DNA of 64,000 bases from Rhynchonema sp. JSB1_4 (taxonomy: Eukaryota > Nematoda > Chromadorea > Monhysterida > Xyalidae): the NCBI GenBank assembly GCA_030248065.1, contig JASAMV010004175.1, forward strand, positions 20,838 through 84,837, in the 5' to 3' direction. The translations under genes were made by a program, and so were the position numbers. Shown here piece after piece: positions 21,087 to 33,600 of this stretch (position 1 is the first letter of the stretch; each line of letters opens with the position of its first letter). The notes under the pieces are model-generated. The model saw nothing but the letters and a program-made list of their open reading frames with translations, made no database searches and had not been told where the DNA came from.

Positions 21087-22875
21087 TTATACCATAGGCA
21101 AGATGTTGGTGCTGAATCCGCGACTGCTTTGATTGGCGGTGGATTCTCCGTTCATATTTGGTGTGTGTGACACAAATAGCAGCCAATTGGTGGCACTGTT
21201 GATTGCCAACGATAAGACGCGTATTTTCTCTTCAAAACATTTATATTGCTGGTATTATTTTATTGCTATTATTTTAATGTGATTATGGAACCTGTTGTAT
21301 TTGCCCAATCACTGATCGACTGTGACTCAGCAAACCGATCAAACAGCATCACTAAGCCGCATGCGAGCAGTTTCAAATTCAACATCTAAATGAAACAGGT
21401 TTTTGTCCATTTTCATGAAAATATAAGAAGGTGTGGACACCAACCACTAATGATAGCATGGCGCGCGTCGGTACACTTCGTCGCCGCACCGACCCGGTGG
21501 TGCCGGACTCGACCCGAACCCGAAGTGCGGCAAACACGGTGCACACAGACAGGCAGATGGCGATTACAGCTGGGGTGGGAGAATAGAAGATGAGAAACAT
21601 TGATTGGTCTACGACCGAGACTGCAGTCGTCGAATTGACACTTGGTTCGATCACATTGGTGACAGCAGTGGAGTCTGAAGTGTAAAAATTTGGATCATAT
21701 TGAGTCAATCAATGAATGAGCTGGCGATCAGTGTGTCCATGAGATCTGCTACCGTGTTGTCGAATGCTGCATGGTGTTAATTGTGACCCGAAGTGCCGGG
21801 GTCAGCTCAGGTCACTCACTACACGCAGGGTAAGTTGTAATCATGACATAATACATACCTGTACCATCTTTCTGCAATGACCAACCGGTCATTTGCATAA
21901 AGAGTGGATTTGAGCCGGGGCCCAGTTCGATGTACTGATGCGTGTCACTCATCACACCGGCGAACAAACAGCCGAGCACTGCTATCGTACTGAATAGAAG
22001 GTAGACCGGCACCAGGCCCACATTGTGTCGGCACTCTAGTGGTCGGTACACCATTAGGAATCTGGAAATGATTGGGTAATGACATTCGTTAAATTGAATT
22101 CACCTGCGTGTAATCAATACCCTCTGCAGCATGTGTTTGCGAATCCCTCTATGTATGGGGTGACCAAATCTCCCCAAGTGCCATTGCGGTGTGATCACAA
22201 ATACTCTTTATGGTAAACGAAATGGCGGGTGCCGAGATCAATTCACAAAACGAGGACGGACTGGGTAACCTTTCGATAGTGAGCATGAGCGTCTGCCACA
22301 ACATGCCGAACAGCACAGCGTTGTGCGATATGCGAATCACTTTGACCACATTTAACTGACGAGCGCTCTCTTGCTCGATTGAATCCGATGTGGAGTGCCA
22401 GTCGAGCAGACACAAGTTGGTCAGCATGAGTACGTCCCACAATGTGATGAATCTGGAAATTCACTGCACGACGTGCGGCTGATGTTACATACGTATGTAC
22501 ATGAATTTTAGATATCCAATAACAGCACGAACACGGTTGGCAAAGGTACTTTTGTGCCACATCACTGCCACTTTGGTTTGGCATTAGAATGTTATCCGTG
22601 AAACATCAGCAAGCGGAGGCATTTCATGTCACGCGCGCAGCATTCTAAGCCATAGCTACGCGGTACCTAAGTGGACGATCCTTGATCGAAACATTACTTG
22701 TGCTCACACCAACCTGACGTGCCACACAAATCTGTGCTTGGTCCGCGACAGATGCTGATTTCGACAGAACGTTGGTTGCACGCGTAAACGCAACAGCAAC
22801 AGAATGCAGCCGAACCACCCGAATGCGGTCAGAAGCAAAACGGCCAACATATCGAACAAAAAAATGAAAATGAAT
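21087..22875 (-). CDS. 7TM receptor, FMRFamide-receptor-like class A GPCR (5' end incomplete)
   Basis: Exons read downward: 22875-22714, 22452-22270, 22061-21859, 21674-21448, 21385-21292 and 21229-21087, phase-consistent; 328 residues if counted from the Met at 22850. Hydrophobic segments in order: TM1 (MLAVLLLTAFGWFGCILLLL), TM2 (WDVLMLTNLCLLDW), TM3 ending LWQTLMLTIERFLMVYRP, where ERF stands for the DRY motif, TM4 (PVYLLFSTIAVLGCLFAGV), a second extracellular loop with an NST glycosylation site, TM5 (PAVIAICLSVCTVFAALRV), TM6 (LKLLACGLVMLF) and TM7 (SLAINSATNWLLFV). ERF.MVYRPLECR and the NS.TNWL TM7 are like nematode FMRFamide-peptide receptors. The first exon begins at an acceptor, so an upstream exon with the extracellular N-terminus probably exists but was not identified. 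The ligand is unknown. Confidence 0.75.
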
Positions 22876-23409
22876 CTATTTGATGTCAATTATTGTTTTC
22901 ACAGTGGCCAATCGATGTGAAACCTGCGTGTTGATTAAACGACATTGAAGGGACCATCGAGGATACAGAAAAAATGTTGTTTTTGGGAAAACAACTGTTT
23001 TGGCTGTACTGTATACTGTAACTTTGCACTGGTTTGCTTGTGGTTGTGGTGCACTTGCACAAAGCCAGTAAAATCAAAGGGCGTGGTATGCTTGTGGCAT
23101 AACATAACGCGTTGATCACTGACGTCTGATCCTTTGTTTTGTGGCAAGCAAGCACCGTCTTACCAAATGATTCCTCAAACCAAGAAAACGTTGGGCACAG
23201 CCTGAGGGCAAGTTGCAGGTGCAGACTAATTGTGACGTGCTAAAGACTGGGCTGATGACAATACTGTAGGTCTTGAAGCTGAGCCATCGTGTGTTTTCGT
23301 CGCTATTTCTTGGCTAACGCAGTAACGCACAATCTAAAAGACACGGGCTCACGTTGGGTATTTTGGCGCCACGGTGCATGCACCTGTTGCTGACGCGTAC
23401 AGTAGGTTA

Positions 23410-24029
23410 GGACGAATTCACAATGCGGTGGATTAGTGGGCCTGCTTTCTATGCACGCTGCTTTTGCATTCACAAGGAAATTTGGAGAACCGGATTAGCG
23501 GGTCTGCTCATCCGCGCCCGCTAATCCGCTGACCCTCTAATCTGCTGATCCGCAAAACGCATTTGTCTTCATTGACTGTGCGCGCAGCTTGACTTTTCAT
23601 TTACGAAGGTAATCACTTCATTCATTTCACTCAGTTCTGTGATTTCGGAATAGTTTTCTTTAAAAGATAGTTTTCAACACATTAATCAAGAGATGGATGT
23701 TAAAAAGAGCTGCTTACCAAGGAACAAAATGGAATAAAAATACTTCCAATAAACGCCGCATGTTGAATTACCCGCGCGCAAACTTACTTTGTACTCTCGT
23801 ACCATTTTCAAAGCAAAATAAACATTTCTGAAGACGCGCCCACTGCCCTAATCCGCAAACAATAGAACCGGTTCCAAAAATCGTAAAAAGCGGAATCGCG
23901 TGCACGCTAATCAGCTAGCCCGCTAATCCGCTTTGCATTGTGAAGCGCACGCATTTAGCGGATTAGCGGGTTAGCGGGTGTGAGAACCGGCTGACCCGCT
24001 AATCCGCTTTTTGCATTATGAATGTGGCC
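23410..24029. mobile_element. Degenerate Harbinger-type MITE with GCGGATTAGCGG repeats
   Basis: Left end GGACGAATTCACAATGCGG follows TTA; right end GCATTATGAATGTGGCC precedes TTT. Both ends match, with decay, the element at 36858-37642. Subterminal regions contain many CGGATTAGCGGG / CCCGCTAATCCGC words in both orientations. No transposase gene is present. Confidence 0.65.
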
Positions 24030-24290
24030 TTTAATCATTCAATCAGAAAACGCTCAGCTCCGTTATGTAAAACCACTTCAAAATAGAGCAAGAAAAATTT
24101 AATAAAGCGATAAATACTTTAACAAATCATTATCTGACGTAGAAAACAAATCCTCAGGCCTTGGGTTCATAGTGTACATACATTAGGTCCAGTTAACCTC
24201 GCCCCCCCCAAACTTTCAAAAACGACAACCCCGCCCCGAAAAAGCCCCCCCCTGCCCTCCCAGCGAAAAAAAGACACCCAAACCCAACTG

Positions 24291-24881
24291 CCGCAATGCA
24301 CAATAGCTGTTGAAACGTCCGCATTGTTGAATAAAAAAATAAAAGGTTTCAAAAACCTGGCCATTTTTTGTTAGGATTTTCTACTCGTATAATTTTAAGC
24401 ATCTGTGGTGAATGAAATAAGTTGTCAATTACAAATAAAAATCCTCTAATTATCAAGTTTTTTGTTTGTGCTCCCCAGTTTTCAAAACCCTACACAGCTC
24501 ACACAATGTTTACCACAACATGCGCAAGGCAGCCATTCCACAGCGCACACCCAACGACAACACACAGCCGGCACAGCGACAACACAGTAATGTTTCAGCT
24601 GGCAAGCTTTGTTGTGTGTGTGCGCTGTGGAATGGATGCCTTGCGCATGTTGTGGTAAACATTGTGTGAGCTGTGTAGGTTTTTGAAAACTGGGGAGCAC
24701 AAACAAAAAACTTGATAATTAGAGGACTTTTATTTGTAATTGACAACTTATTTCATTCACCACAGATGCTTAAAATTATACGAGTAGAAAATCCTAACAA
24801 AAAATGGCCAGGTTTTTGAAACCTTTTATTTTTTTATTCAACAATGCGGACGTTTCAACAGCTATTGTGCATTGCGGTTTT
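24291..24881. mobile_element. Near-perfect palindromic element, ~590 bp
   Basis: The left arm (from GCCGCAATGCACAATAGCTG) is repeated in inverse at the right (ending near GCATTGCGG), with the centre near 24590. Arms include ACACAGCTCACACAATGTTT and TTACCACAACATGCGCAAGG. The same core arm makes a second palindrome at 32719-33331 and a single arm at 27610-27760. The left arm carries extra C-rich sequence just outside (24195-24260). Confidence 0.8.
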
Positions 24882-25126
24882 CGGCACACTGTTGGAGGTT
24901 GCTGTCACTCTAGTGTCAAACTTTGAAACAGCCTATTCGTGTCACAGCAGCGTTTCAATTTTTTTCGGTTTTTTTCACGAGGGGCAAACTTCAACGTGGC
25001 CGTGAAACATCAGGAAGCAACCAATCGGCTCACCAGATTAGGGTCGAGTAACACGATGTCCAAACTTTGTTTATATATACTACCCCCCAAGATCAAGCGC
25101 GGTCGAAGGGTTGTTAACCAGCACCT
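24882..25126. repeat. Repeat segment shared with 27870-28070
   Basis: GGGGCAAACTTCAACGTGGC, GTGAAACATCA and GATCAAGCGCGGTCGA appear here and, with changes, in the same order at 27920-28050. The segment abuts the palindromic elements on both occasions and may belong to a larger element. Confidence 0.55.
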
Positions 25127-25130
25127 TTAA

Positions 25131-27127
25131 AGGGTCTCCGCCATATATATGCGACCGAAACCAATCTCAACGGGACTTGGCACCGTAAGTGGGCTTGGTC
25201 TAAAACACTCACGGCTAAGAAAATTTTTGCCCATATCAGCTCCCTGTCTGAGCCAGGAGGGCAGAAAGGTAAAAAATTTTGACCCTACCTCAGCACATTG
25301 AAATTAAAATATTGCTATGCTTGGCATGTTCTCAGTGTGCAGTGTGGTCACAAATCTTTCATAAACGCCTTGGCACTAATTTAGAACCACATTCACTTTT
25401 TTGGCACTACCACAGCGCACGCTATTTTGCCAAAACCACATAAATTTTCGAAAAAAATTTTCCGTTGTATTTTTGGGTCACATAGAAAGCACACAGAGTT
25501 TTTATATAAAGCAGGCAAAAAAGCACGTATATCATGCTATTCCAGCGATCAATGACCAATATTCTACCGCTGATAAGCTTCGATAAAAGCTCGCTCAACT
25601 GTGGTGAGCGTCAACTTTTTTGCCTTTTTCTGGGGACCCCAAGCACATTTCTATCTCATATCTTCCTATTTTAACAACAGTGTACCGAGGTGATACATAT
25701 ATGGCATGCCAGATAGCAAAAGCATTATTGTTGTTAATCATGTGCAAATCTAGGTTGGTCCATCTGCATCCTTGGAGGTACGAGCAAGAAATGAACTTTA
25801 CACAAAATTCACAATTTCAACAAATTTTCGCTTTCGTCATATTTTTATAGCCTACTTACAGTTGTGGCGGAACTGTGCATTTACTGTCTGATGAAGCCCC
25901 AATGTTGTTGTTGTTTGTTGATTAAAATTCAAAATTCTAGTTCTAACGTATCTTGAGAAAAATCGTGTTAATTGAAGGCACCGCACACCCTGGTCCGGAT
26001 TAGCCCGGTTGTTGTTCCAAGTCCAACGCATGGACCTCAATTAACACGATTTTTCTCAAGATACGTTTGAGCTATAATTTTGAATTTTGATCGATAAACA
26101 ACGATAACGTTGGGGCTTCATCGGACAGTAAATGCCATAATTCCGTCACACCTGTAAGTAGGCTAAAAATATGACGAAAGCGAAAATTTGCTGAAAGTGT
26201 GAATTTTGTGTAAAATTCGTCAATTGCTCGTACCTCCAAGGATGCAGATGGACCAACCTAGATTTGCACATGGTTAACAGCAATTATGTTTTTACTATCT
26301 GGCGTGCCATATATCACCTCGGTACACTGTTGTTAAAAAGGAAGATATGAGATAGAAGTGTGCTTGGGGTCCCCAGAAAAAGGCAAAAAAGTTGACGCTC
26401 ACCACAGTTGAGCGAGCTTTTATCGAAACTTAACAGCGGTGGAATATTGGTCATTGATCGCTTGAATAGCATGATATACGGGCTTTTTTGCCTGCTTTAT
26501 ATAAAACATCTGTGTGCTTTCTATGTGGCCCGCCAAAAATGCAACGGAAAATTTTTTTCGAAAGTTTATGTGGTTTTGGTAACATAGCGCGAGCTGTGGT
26601 AGTGCCAAAAAAGTGAATGTGGTTCTAAATTAGTGCCAAGGCGTTTATGAAAGATTTGTGACCAAACTGCCCACTGAGAACATGCCAAACATATCGATAT
26701 TTTAATTTCAAGGTGCTGAGGTAGGGTCAAAATTTTTACCTTTCCGCCCTCCTGGCTCAGACAGGGAGCTGATATGGGCAAAAATTTTCTTGGCCGTGAG
26801 TGTTTTGGACCAAGCCCACTAAAGGTGAAGTTATACTTGTCCTCATGTGACATTTTGTCCGCATGGACAAATCTTTGTTCTGGCCGTAGTTTGTCAGTTG
26901 TTGAAACTTCAGCTTTGACCAGCATACCAGTTGTTCCCCCAGACCTGCTGAACGAATGTTACGATTTTCTGAGCCATTGCTTCAACCAATTGGAAAATAT
27001 AATCAATACAAAGTTTTGTCCATGCGGACAAAATGTCCACATGAGGACAAGTATTACTCCACCTTTACGGTGCCAAGTCCCATTGAGATTGGTTTCGGTC
27101 GCATATATACAGTATGGCGGAGACTCT
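25131..27127. mobile_element. 2-kb foldback element with TTAA target site (piggyBac-like)
   Basis: The left end AGGGTCTCCGCC follows TTAA (25127-25130) and the right end GGCGGAGACTCT precedes TTAA (27128-27131). Arms of about 700 bp are inverted: GGCTTGGTCTAAAACACTCA near 25194 and its complement near 26800; AGATAGCAAAAGCA near 25710 and its complement near 26290. The centre has CAATGTTGTTGTTGTTTG-type sequence. The right arm is interrupted by a separate small element (26822-27065). No transposase is present. Confidence 0.8.
26822..27065. mobile_element. TA-flanked MITE nested in the 2-kb foldback element
   Basis: The ends AAGGTGAAGTTATACTTGTC and the inverted GACAAGTATTACTCCACCTT are bordered by TA on both sides, fitting Tc1/mariner. 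The opposite, uninterrupted arm of the host (near 25185) gives the pre-insertion sequence, with one T of difference. A 28-bp inner inverted repeat contains TTGTCCGCATGGACAA-like sequence. Confidence 0.75.
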
Positions 27128-27599
27128 TTAAGTCCGAATAATCAAAATGGAGTGAGAAAAGTCTCATGAACAGAGTCATAATGCAGTAAACCGTGATACA
27201 GACACAAGGAACTGGTCTACGTATAGTATATTTGACAACAGAAATCATGACTACCCGAATTCACAAGGGATATCACACCATGTGATCACCCATTTGGTAT
27301 TGCCATTACATATGCATAACGTAGTGCAAAAAATAAGCACTCGCGGGACACCGCACACTAAGTTGGTAAACTTGATGATCGGATTTGTCTAACAAGAATG
27401 TTTCGCGATACAATCGTTATCAGTTTCAAACTTGGTGATGTCGGTTGGTAGCATAATTTTTTTGAATGTTATGTATGCAATGTGTGCATACTGTACATAC
27501 TGTATGTATTTCGCGATTTACGAAGGTTTGCGGCAACTGTCCGTAATCCTCGAAATATATGTATGTGTAACAATCGGGGCATGCGCGGTAGCGGATACG

Positions 27600-28070
27600 G
27601 ATAAATGCAGCCCTGGGGTTTTGAAAAATGAAAAGCACAGGATCCGAAGATAACAATAAGAGGGTTTTTATTTGTAATTGAAAACTTATTTTACTCACCA
27701 CAGATGCCTAAAATTTCACGAATACATTTTGTGACAAAAAATGGTCAGGTTTCTGAAACGTTTTATTTTCTTATTCAGCAATGCGAACGTTTAGAAAACT
27801 ATCATGGCTTTTGTCGCAATGTTGGAAGTTGCTGTCAAGTAAATATTAAACATTAAACATTGAAACATTAAACATTGACTAGGCCACAAGAGCATCTCAA
27901 TTTTTTTTAGTTTTCACAAGGGGCAAACTTCAACGTGGCCGTGAAACATCATGAAGCAATCGATGCCAAGTTAGGGTCCAGTCACACGAAGTCCCACCTT
28001 TGTTCATGTGTCTTGCCCCAAGATCAAACGCGGTCGACGGGTTCTTGACCAGCAGCTTTGACAGCATAAA
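27600..28070. repeat. Single arm related to the 24-kb palindrome
   Basis: TTTTGAAAAATGAAAAGCAC, AACTTATTTTACTCACCACA, ATGCCTAAAATTTCACGA and CAATGCGAACGTTTA follow the same order as the right half of 24291-24881, continuing into the 24882-25126 sequence. It is diverged, so an older copy. Just before it, 27128-27600 shows nothing recognisable. Confidence 0.6.
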
Positions 28071-28112
28071 CAACTAATCAGAAATCTTTAATCTAAATGA
28101 GACAGACTGTCG

Positions 28113-28257
28113 TTCGGGTGCAATTCTAGGTTGAAAGTTGAAGTCGCGTGCACGCGCGTGCGAAACAGTGCAAGGTATAGGCAAAAGTCGAAGTACTGTA
28201 ACTTCGCGTGCACGCTCGTGCACGCGACTTCAACTTTCAGCCTAGAATTGCACCCGG
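28113..28257. repeat. 145-bp palindrome with GCGTGCACGC words
   Basis: GGGTGCAATTCTAGGTTGAA at the left is inverted at the right (TTCAGCCTAGAATTGCACCC). Inner CGCGTGCACGCGCGTGC words add short palindromes. Flanking sequence 28260-28690 contains GTATCCGAACA / GTTCCTATC repeats and no convincing gene. Confidence 0.65.
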
Positions 28258-28689
28258 TACTGTATGCATGCGCACAGTGTTGACGTATTCAAGCAGTGCC
28301 TTGCCATCAGCGGCCGATTTTGGCATCCCCTGGCGAGCGTGTATAGGGTACTGTGCACGAGTATTCGAACCCCAAAATGGGCGGAGTATCCGGTTGTCGA
28401 ATAACTTGTTCCTATCCGATACTGCACCTGATTGCGATACCGGCGCGGTCTCCGAAAAGCGCAGTATCCGAACATTTGTTCCTATCAGAAATAACTCGTA
28501 TGTGGGCTTTCTTGTGTGGAAAATCAATGCTTTTTGGATTGATCTTTTGGATAACTTTTACTTCAAATGCTGTCGCGGGTGCATTTCGGAAACGTTTCCG
28601 AATGGACTCCGGCTAGCTCTATTCGGAGGTTGGGGCTCAATGTGGAAAACTCCGTTGGTTTTTCGTATGGTGCACACTCCATATAAAAA

Positions 28690-29870
28690 TTGATAATAAT
28701 GGCGTCACCTATACCCTGTAATTGTACCTACATGACTTCCCCAAGTCCCCAAGGCTTCAATTCATTTAATTGCATTAAAAATGAATATCGACAGCAACTG
28801 GTTCACGCAATGCTACAGTTTGCACATCGACCTTTAATTTAGTGAGAGCAAAGAAATTCGCTGAATCATGCTTCGGTAATTAAAACTTCAGGGCATTGAA
28901 AATTCGGTTCGTTAATCAAAAGTACCAGGTTGTGCAATATAAATGGCGCATAGTGACTGACTACTTTAATTATGTACATATACAAACCTTCAGCCATGAA
29001 CGTGCCAATGCTCTAGCCAACCCTGAGTGTTTGTGTTAGCCAAAAATTGCTCTCCGAAAAACTTTATAGATTAATTACATACATAGGTATAATGAATGAA
29101 TGGGTACCCTTTGCTCTGCCTGCACGAGATGACAACCTTTGCCCACACCTTTACAGAAATTAAATCAAACATGATTTTCTGTGCAAACGTTTGGGAATGC
29201 AATGGTTTGTTTTCACATACTGACATGTCTTTTCAAGAAGCGGAATGAATAATCCTCACAGAGATGTAACCGTTATGAAGCCACAGACGGCCACGGCCCA
29301 CAGACAGACATTATGTATGTAATTGATCAAAGCGTTAGTAGGAGACCTCATAGAAAACCACAAAATTTGCATGTCATTTTTGCTCTCATATCAGACAACC
29401 GTTGGGTGATATTTTCGAAATGGTGTAGGTCGGTGGAAAGCTCAGTGTGAGAAAGTTCGGCGTAAGCTATTTCCACATTTTATGTATTTCTTATGGGACT
29501 ATTCCGTGACAGTTTACCAGCGTAAAACTTTATCGGGGTTCTGAGAACAACGTAATACATACAGTGTGTGATGGTTGAATGTCCAAAACCATACGTTTTA
29601 AAAAATAAACGTTGTTGGTCCGCAGCGTTCTCGAACAACGACATTGACGCATGATGGTGGGTGGAGTACGATTTTTAACATACGGTAGATATAACCGTAA
29701 AAAGGAAGCCTTCTCTTCAGTTCATTAAAGGAAACAGTGTCCTTTTCACGAAAGGGCTCTTGTTTCGGGGCGGAAAACGAAACCATTCATATCGAATACA
29801 TACATATGTACCTTTATGGTTACAAATTAACATTCCATCGTAATTTCTTTCTCCGGCTAAAACTTGGTTT
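28690..29870. other. Unannotated intergenic sequence
   Basis: AT-rich sequence without a recognisable gene. Short ACATACATA-type simple repeats occur near 28970 and 29080, but no structured element was found. Confidence 0.35.
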
Positions 29871-29877
29871 CAAATTT

Positions 29878-30066
29878 ACACATATATGTACTCTGGCAAT
29901 TCTTTTGGGAGAAACTTTTCAAACGCGTTGCCTGATCCGTGAAGCGCGTTATGCGTGCACTGGCTACAGAAGTCACGTGACCGCTATAGCCAGTGCACGC
30001 ATCATGCGCTTTATGGATCAGACAACGCGGTTGAAAAGTTTCTCCCAAAACAATTGTCAGAGTATA
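29878..30066. repeat. ~190-bp palindrome, GCCTGATCCG family
   Basis: GGGAGAAACTTTTCAAACGC at the left is inverted at the right (GGTTGAAAAGTTTCTCCC). GTTGCCTGATCCGTGAAGCG in the arm is shared with the palindrome at 56797-57017. It is followed at 30073 by a fragment of the CAGTCAACNCNCGTTGTAA element end. Confidence 0.7.
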
Positions 30067-30139
30067 ATTAACAGTCAACTCTCGTTGTAACGAATGGCTT
30101 GGGATTGGGACACGCCCTTGTTCGTTAGAACGAATTCTA

Positions 30140-32718
30140 TTATACATATTTATATATTTAATTATAGTATATATATATAATCGCAAATGTAAAAGTTCAT
30201 AATAATCTTGAAAACACAGGGATATGTCCCATATGCTCAGCTCACGTTCTTGACGATAAATGGTATATTTTTATTTTCTGATTACCAAGAGTGTCAGATG
30301 TCATGCCTGGCGTAATTGAGCCAAATGTTACACATCAGTATGGGCTCGTGTATACTGTACTTCTAATTGAAATGCGATGTGATGAGCAGTTTGGCCTGTG
30401 GTGGTGGAAATAATGCTCGAAATTGATTCGCTTCGGTCATTGTTGTGCGTGCAGCTGCTTGCTCAATTAGAACAAGCCGTGGGCCGGTATGCACTTTGCT
30501 GGCATGGTCGGATCGGTGGTGGTCGTGGTCGGGGTGAAAACTGGATGGGCCATCGTGCGATTATCTTGTTCCTGTGATTTTGTCGACCGTAACAGGTCAC
30601 AGGGGAGCAACGTTCAAGCTGGACAAAGTCACAGAAACAACATAATCACAAGAGATGGCCCAATCCATCTTCATCTCCGACCACGCCCGACCATGCGAGC
30701 AAAGTACATACCGGCCTTAGCCTTGGCCCATTCCCTCTGAATATGAACCGCGTGACACATAGCGCGTGGACTTATGCGCATCAATGGTGCGAGACCGAAA
30801 TGCATCTACTGGAAAGAATGGTTTTGAAACGCTCTTCATCAGGCCATGGGTAGGTTTCATGATTGGTGAAACATCAACGGTATACGCACCGTATCGATGC
30901 GTCACAACAGTGATTTTCCTGGCAAGGGCTACGATTTTGTTTCGCTCATTCATACTTACAAGTTCCATTCTAATGTTCTTAAAAGTCTTGCAAGAATGAA
31001 GTACTGTGTTCTGCAGCAACCGAAGCCAGAACACCTATACTGTACGTATGTACAATATATGTAGTAGATCCCAATGCCGTGTGCCTGGATGTGCCTAGTG
31101 CCACAATGCCTAATTTTCTATAACTGATTGTGAACTATTTTACATTACATACATATATGTGACTGCATGGCGACACACGCTTGACTGAGTCAACCATAAA
31201 GCCCACAACAAAGAAGTCGGCCAACGAGGCCAAAAACAAAACAATACAACTACATATAGTTATACATAATACACTCATGACGAACAAAACAACAATATTG
31301 AAATGAATAAGGATTACGTGGCTTAGCAAGAAAGGCACAAACAACATCAAGGGCCCGCATGCACTTTGCTGGCATTCGGGTTGGAATTGGTCGGCGTTGG
31401 CATCAGAATGTCATCCTCCAAAACACCTATTCGTGAAACCTCAGTCAGCTGGCCACTAATGTCCATGCACGACACGCGCCTGTGCGGCCAGTGTGCAGCT
31501 GCTTCACAATAGTGTGTAATGAGCAAAGTAATTTCATGTCAAGTCCAAGTCAAATCCGCTGGCTAACCTGGTCCGGGATGCGATCGCTATAATAGAAAAC
31601 TTCACATGTGTCATGACGTTTATGCATAATAGTGTTGCATACGGTCAGACCATAGGTAAGGCGAGAGTTTGGAGCAGTGGGAAGCGAGAGGTGCCAGCAG
31701 TGCCACAGGTGGTGGGTAGAGGTTCAGTGGGGTGAACTAGTGTACTTCAATTCGGGGCACACACTGGAAAGTGAGTCCAAAAACTTATACACGTGCCTTC
31801 TTCGGCTCGGGCTTAAAACGCCACATCGCAGGATTTTCGCGCCGGTTTCACATAAAATGTCAAAAAAAATTGTGCGTCACATATACGCCATTATTAGGTC
31901 GCTCAATATGGATGCGCGAACAAGTTGCAGCTTTTGGTCCTTTAATCAGAGTGACAGGTGGAATATAATTAGGGAACGCCTGGACGTGAACGTGCTGCAG
32001 CTCCAGATGTGAACATGATGCAGCTGTGGATGCGAACAACCTGCAACCAGACAACAACTGGTGGTTATACCGTAACACAACAAACACATCAGCACATGAG
32101 TATAAACAGACAAATAAGACAAATAAGACAATATGTTGATGCTTCACTATTCTCTTTAGCAGCACTACAGGGCAATCCACAACGATGGTGGCGGTCAAAT
32201 GGACGGGCGCGAATTCACAACGTATCTGTCACGTTGTGCGTACTTACTGGGTCAAAATAACAAATAAGGCGATTATACATATGTTTGATATTATTATTCA
32301 GATGTTCTATACATAGCAATCATTTGATAAAGATTTCTATTCAGCTGGTGCAAGGTGCATAAGCTGTGTGTTTACATGTTTTCACATGCAGGATGCTTTA
32401 CATATTGTACACTTACATGTGTGATTTGTGTTATCTTTCATTTTATAGGCGGTGCGGGCTGCAGCGCGTACCCGGCTCCCTCAATATGGTGATCGAGCAT
32501 GCAGAAACCCCATATGTAACCCAAAGCCTGGTCATGAGCGAAAGACACGTCAGAGCGAGCCGAGTGAACATGCGTGTAGTGTATGTTTTCCAAAGTCTTA
32601 CGCACATCGATGATTTTGTCGTGTAAAAGTTTATTATTGTTGTCACATTTGCTTGTTTGTTTGTTTCTACTCCAAAAGGGTTTTCTGTGTGATTTACCGA
32701 AATCAGAATTTTTCATTT
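30140..32718. other. Unannotated intergenic sequence
   Basis: No gene could be supported. GCATGCACTTTGCTGGCAT occurs at about 31358 and ATGCACTTTGCTGGCAT at 30488, indicating a dispersed repeat. Short TACATACATATATG simple repeats are scattered. Open frames here lack splice-supported homologies. Confidence 0.35.
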
Positions 32719-33331
32719 TTAGACGTTTTTCTGTTAAACGAGATATAAAGCATTGTGGGAAACGCCATGTGTGATAAATAATAAACGAAACACTCCAAAT
32801 AATCAAGCCTTTTTAAAGCACCCTTTTACTCTAGCATAATTTTAAGCATCTGTGGTGAATGAAATAAGTTGTCAATTAGAAATAAAAATCGTCTAATTAT
32901 CTAGTATTTAGGATGTGCTTCTCGTTTTTCAAAACCCTACACAGCTCACACAATGTTTACCACAACATGCGCAAGGCACCCATTCCCACAGCGCACACAC
33001 ACAAAGCTGAAACATTATCCCCGGCCGGCTGTGTGTTGTCGTTGTGTGTGCGCTGTGCGTGGTCTGAATGGCTGCCTTGCGCATGTTGTGGTAAACATTG
33101 TGTGAGCTGTGTAGGGTTTTGAAAAACGAAAAGCACATCCTGAATACTAGATAATTAGACGATTTTTATTTCTAATTGACAACTTATTTCATTCACCACA
33201 GATGCTTAAAATTATGCTAGAGTAAAAGGGTGCTTTAAAAAGGCTTGATTTTTTGGAGTGTTTCGTTTATTATTTATCACACATGGCGTTTCCCACAATG
33301 CTTTATACCTCGTTTAACAGAAAAACGTCTG
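32719..33331. mobile_element. Palindromic element, ~610 bp, second member of the 24-kb family
   Basis: AACGAAACACTCCAAATAAT near 32784 is inverted near 33250, and AAGCATTGTGGGAAACGCC near 32748 is inverted near 33290. The inner core (CACAGCTCACACAATGTTTA, ACATGCGCAAGGCA) matches 24291-24881, while the outer about 100 bp of each arm differ. The outer arms therefore diverged or were exchanged around a shared core. Confidence 0.8.
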
Positions 33332-33600
33332 AGTATAAAACGCTGAAAATATCTTCTATTGGATTACCTTGTGTTTCGCACAGGCCTGCCTCAAACTTTT
33401 TTCATTTTTTCTCCTCCTGTAAAAATGTGTGGGTTCCGTGAAACATCACAAAGCAACGACCTGAAAATCTATTTCCTAAATCTGGGTTTCTGATACCTAG
33501 TCTTCATTTTCTGAATAAATGACTGCAAACAAACGCGGTCAACGATCAATTGTAGAGTCACTTTAAAGCTGGATAATATTATAGTGATCAAACTCAAGTG

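Noticed and set aside
28208..28693. 161-codon open frame
   Set aside because: It begins inside a palindrome, overlaps repeated words and shows no domain; treated as chance.
30717..31034. 105-codon minus-strand open frame
   Set aside because: No recognisable domain, no splice partner, and it starts in sequence adjoining dispersed repeats.
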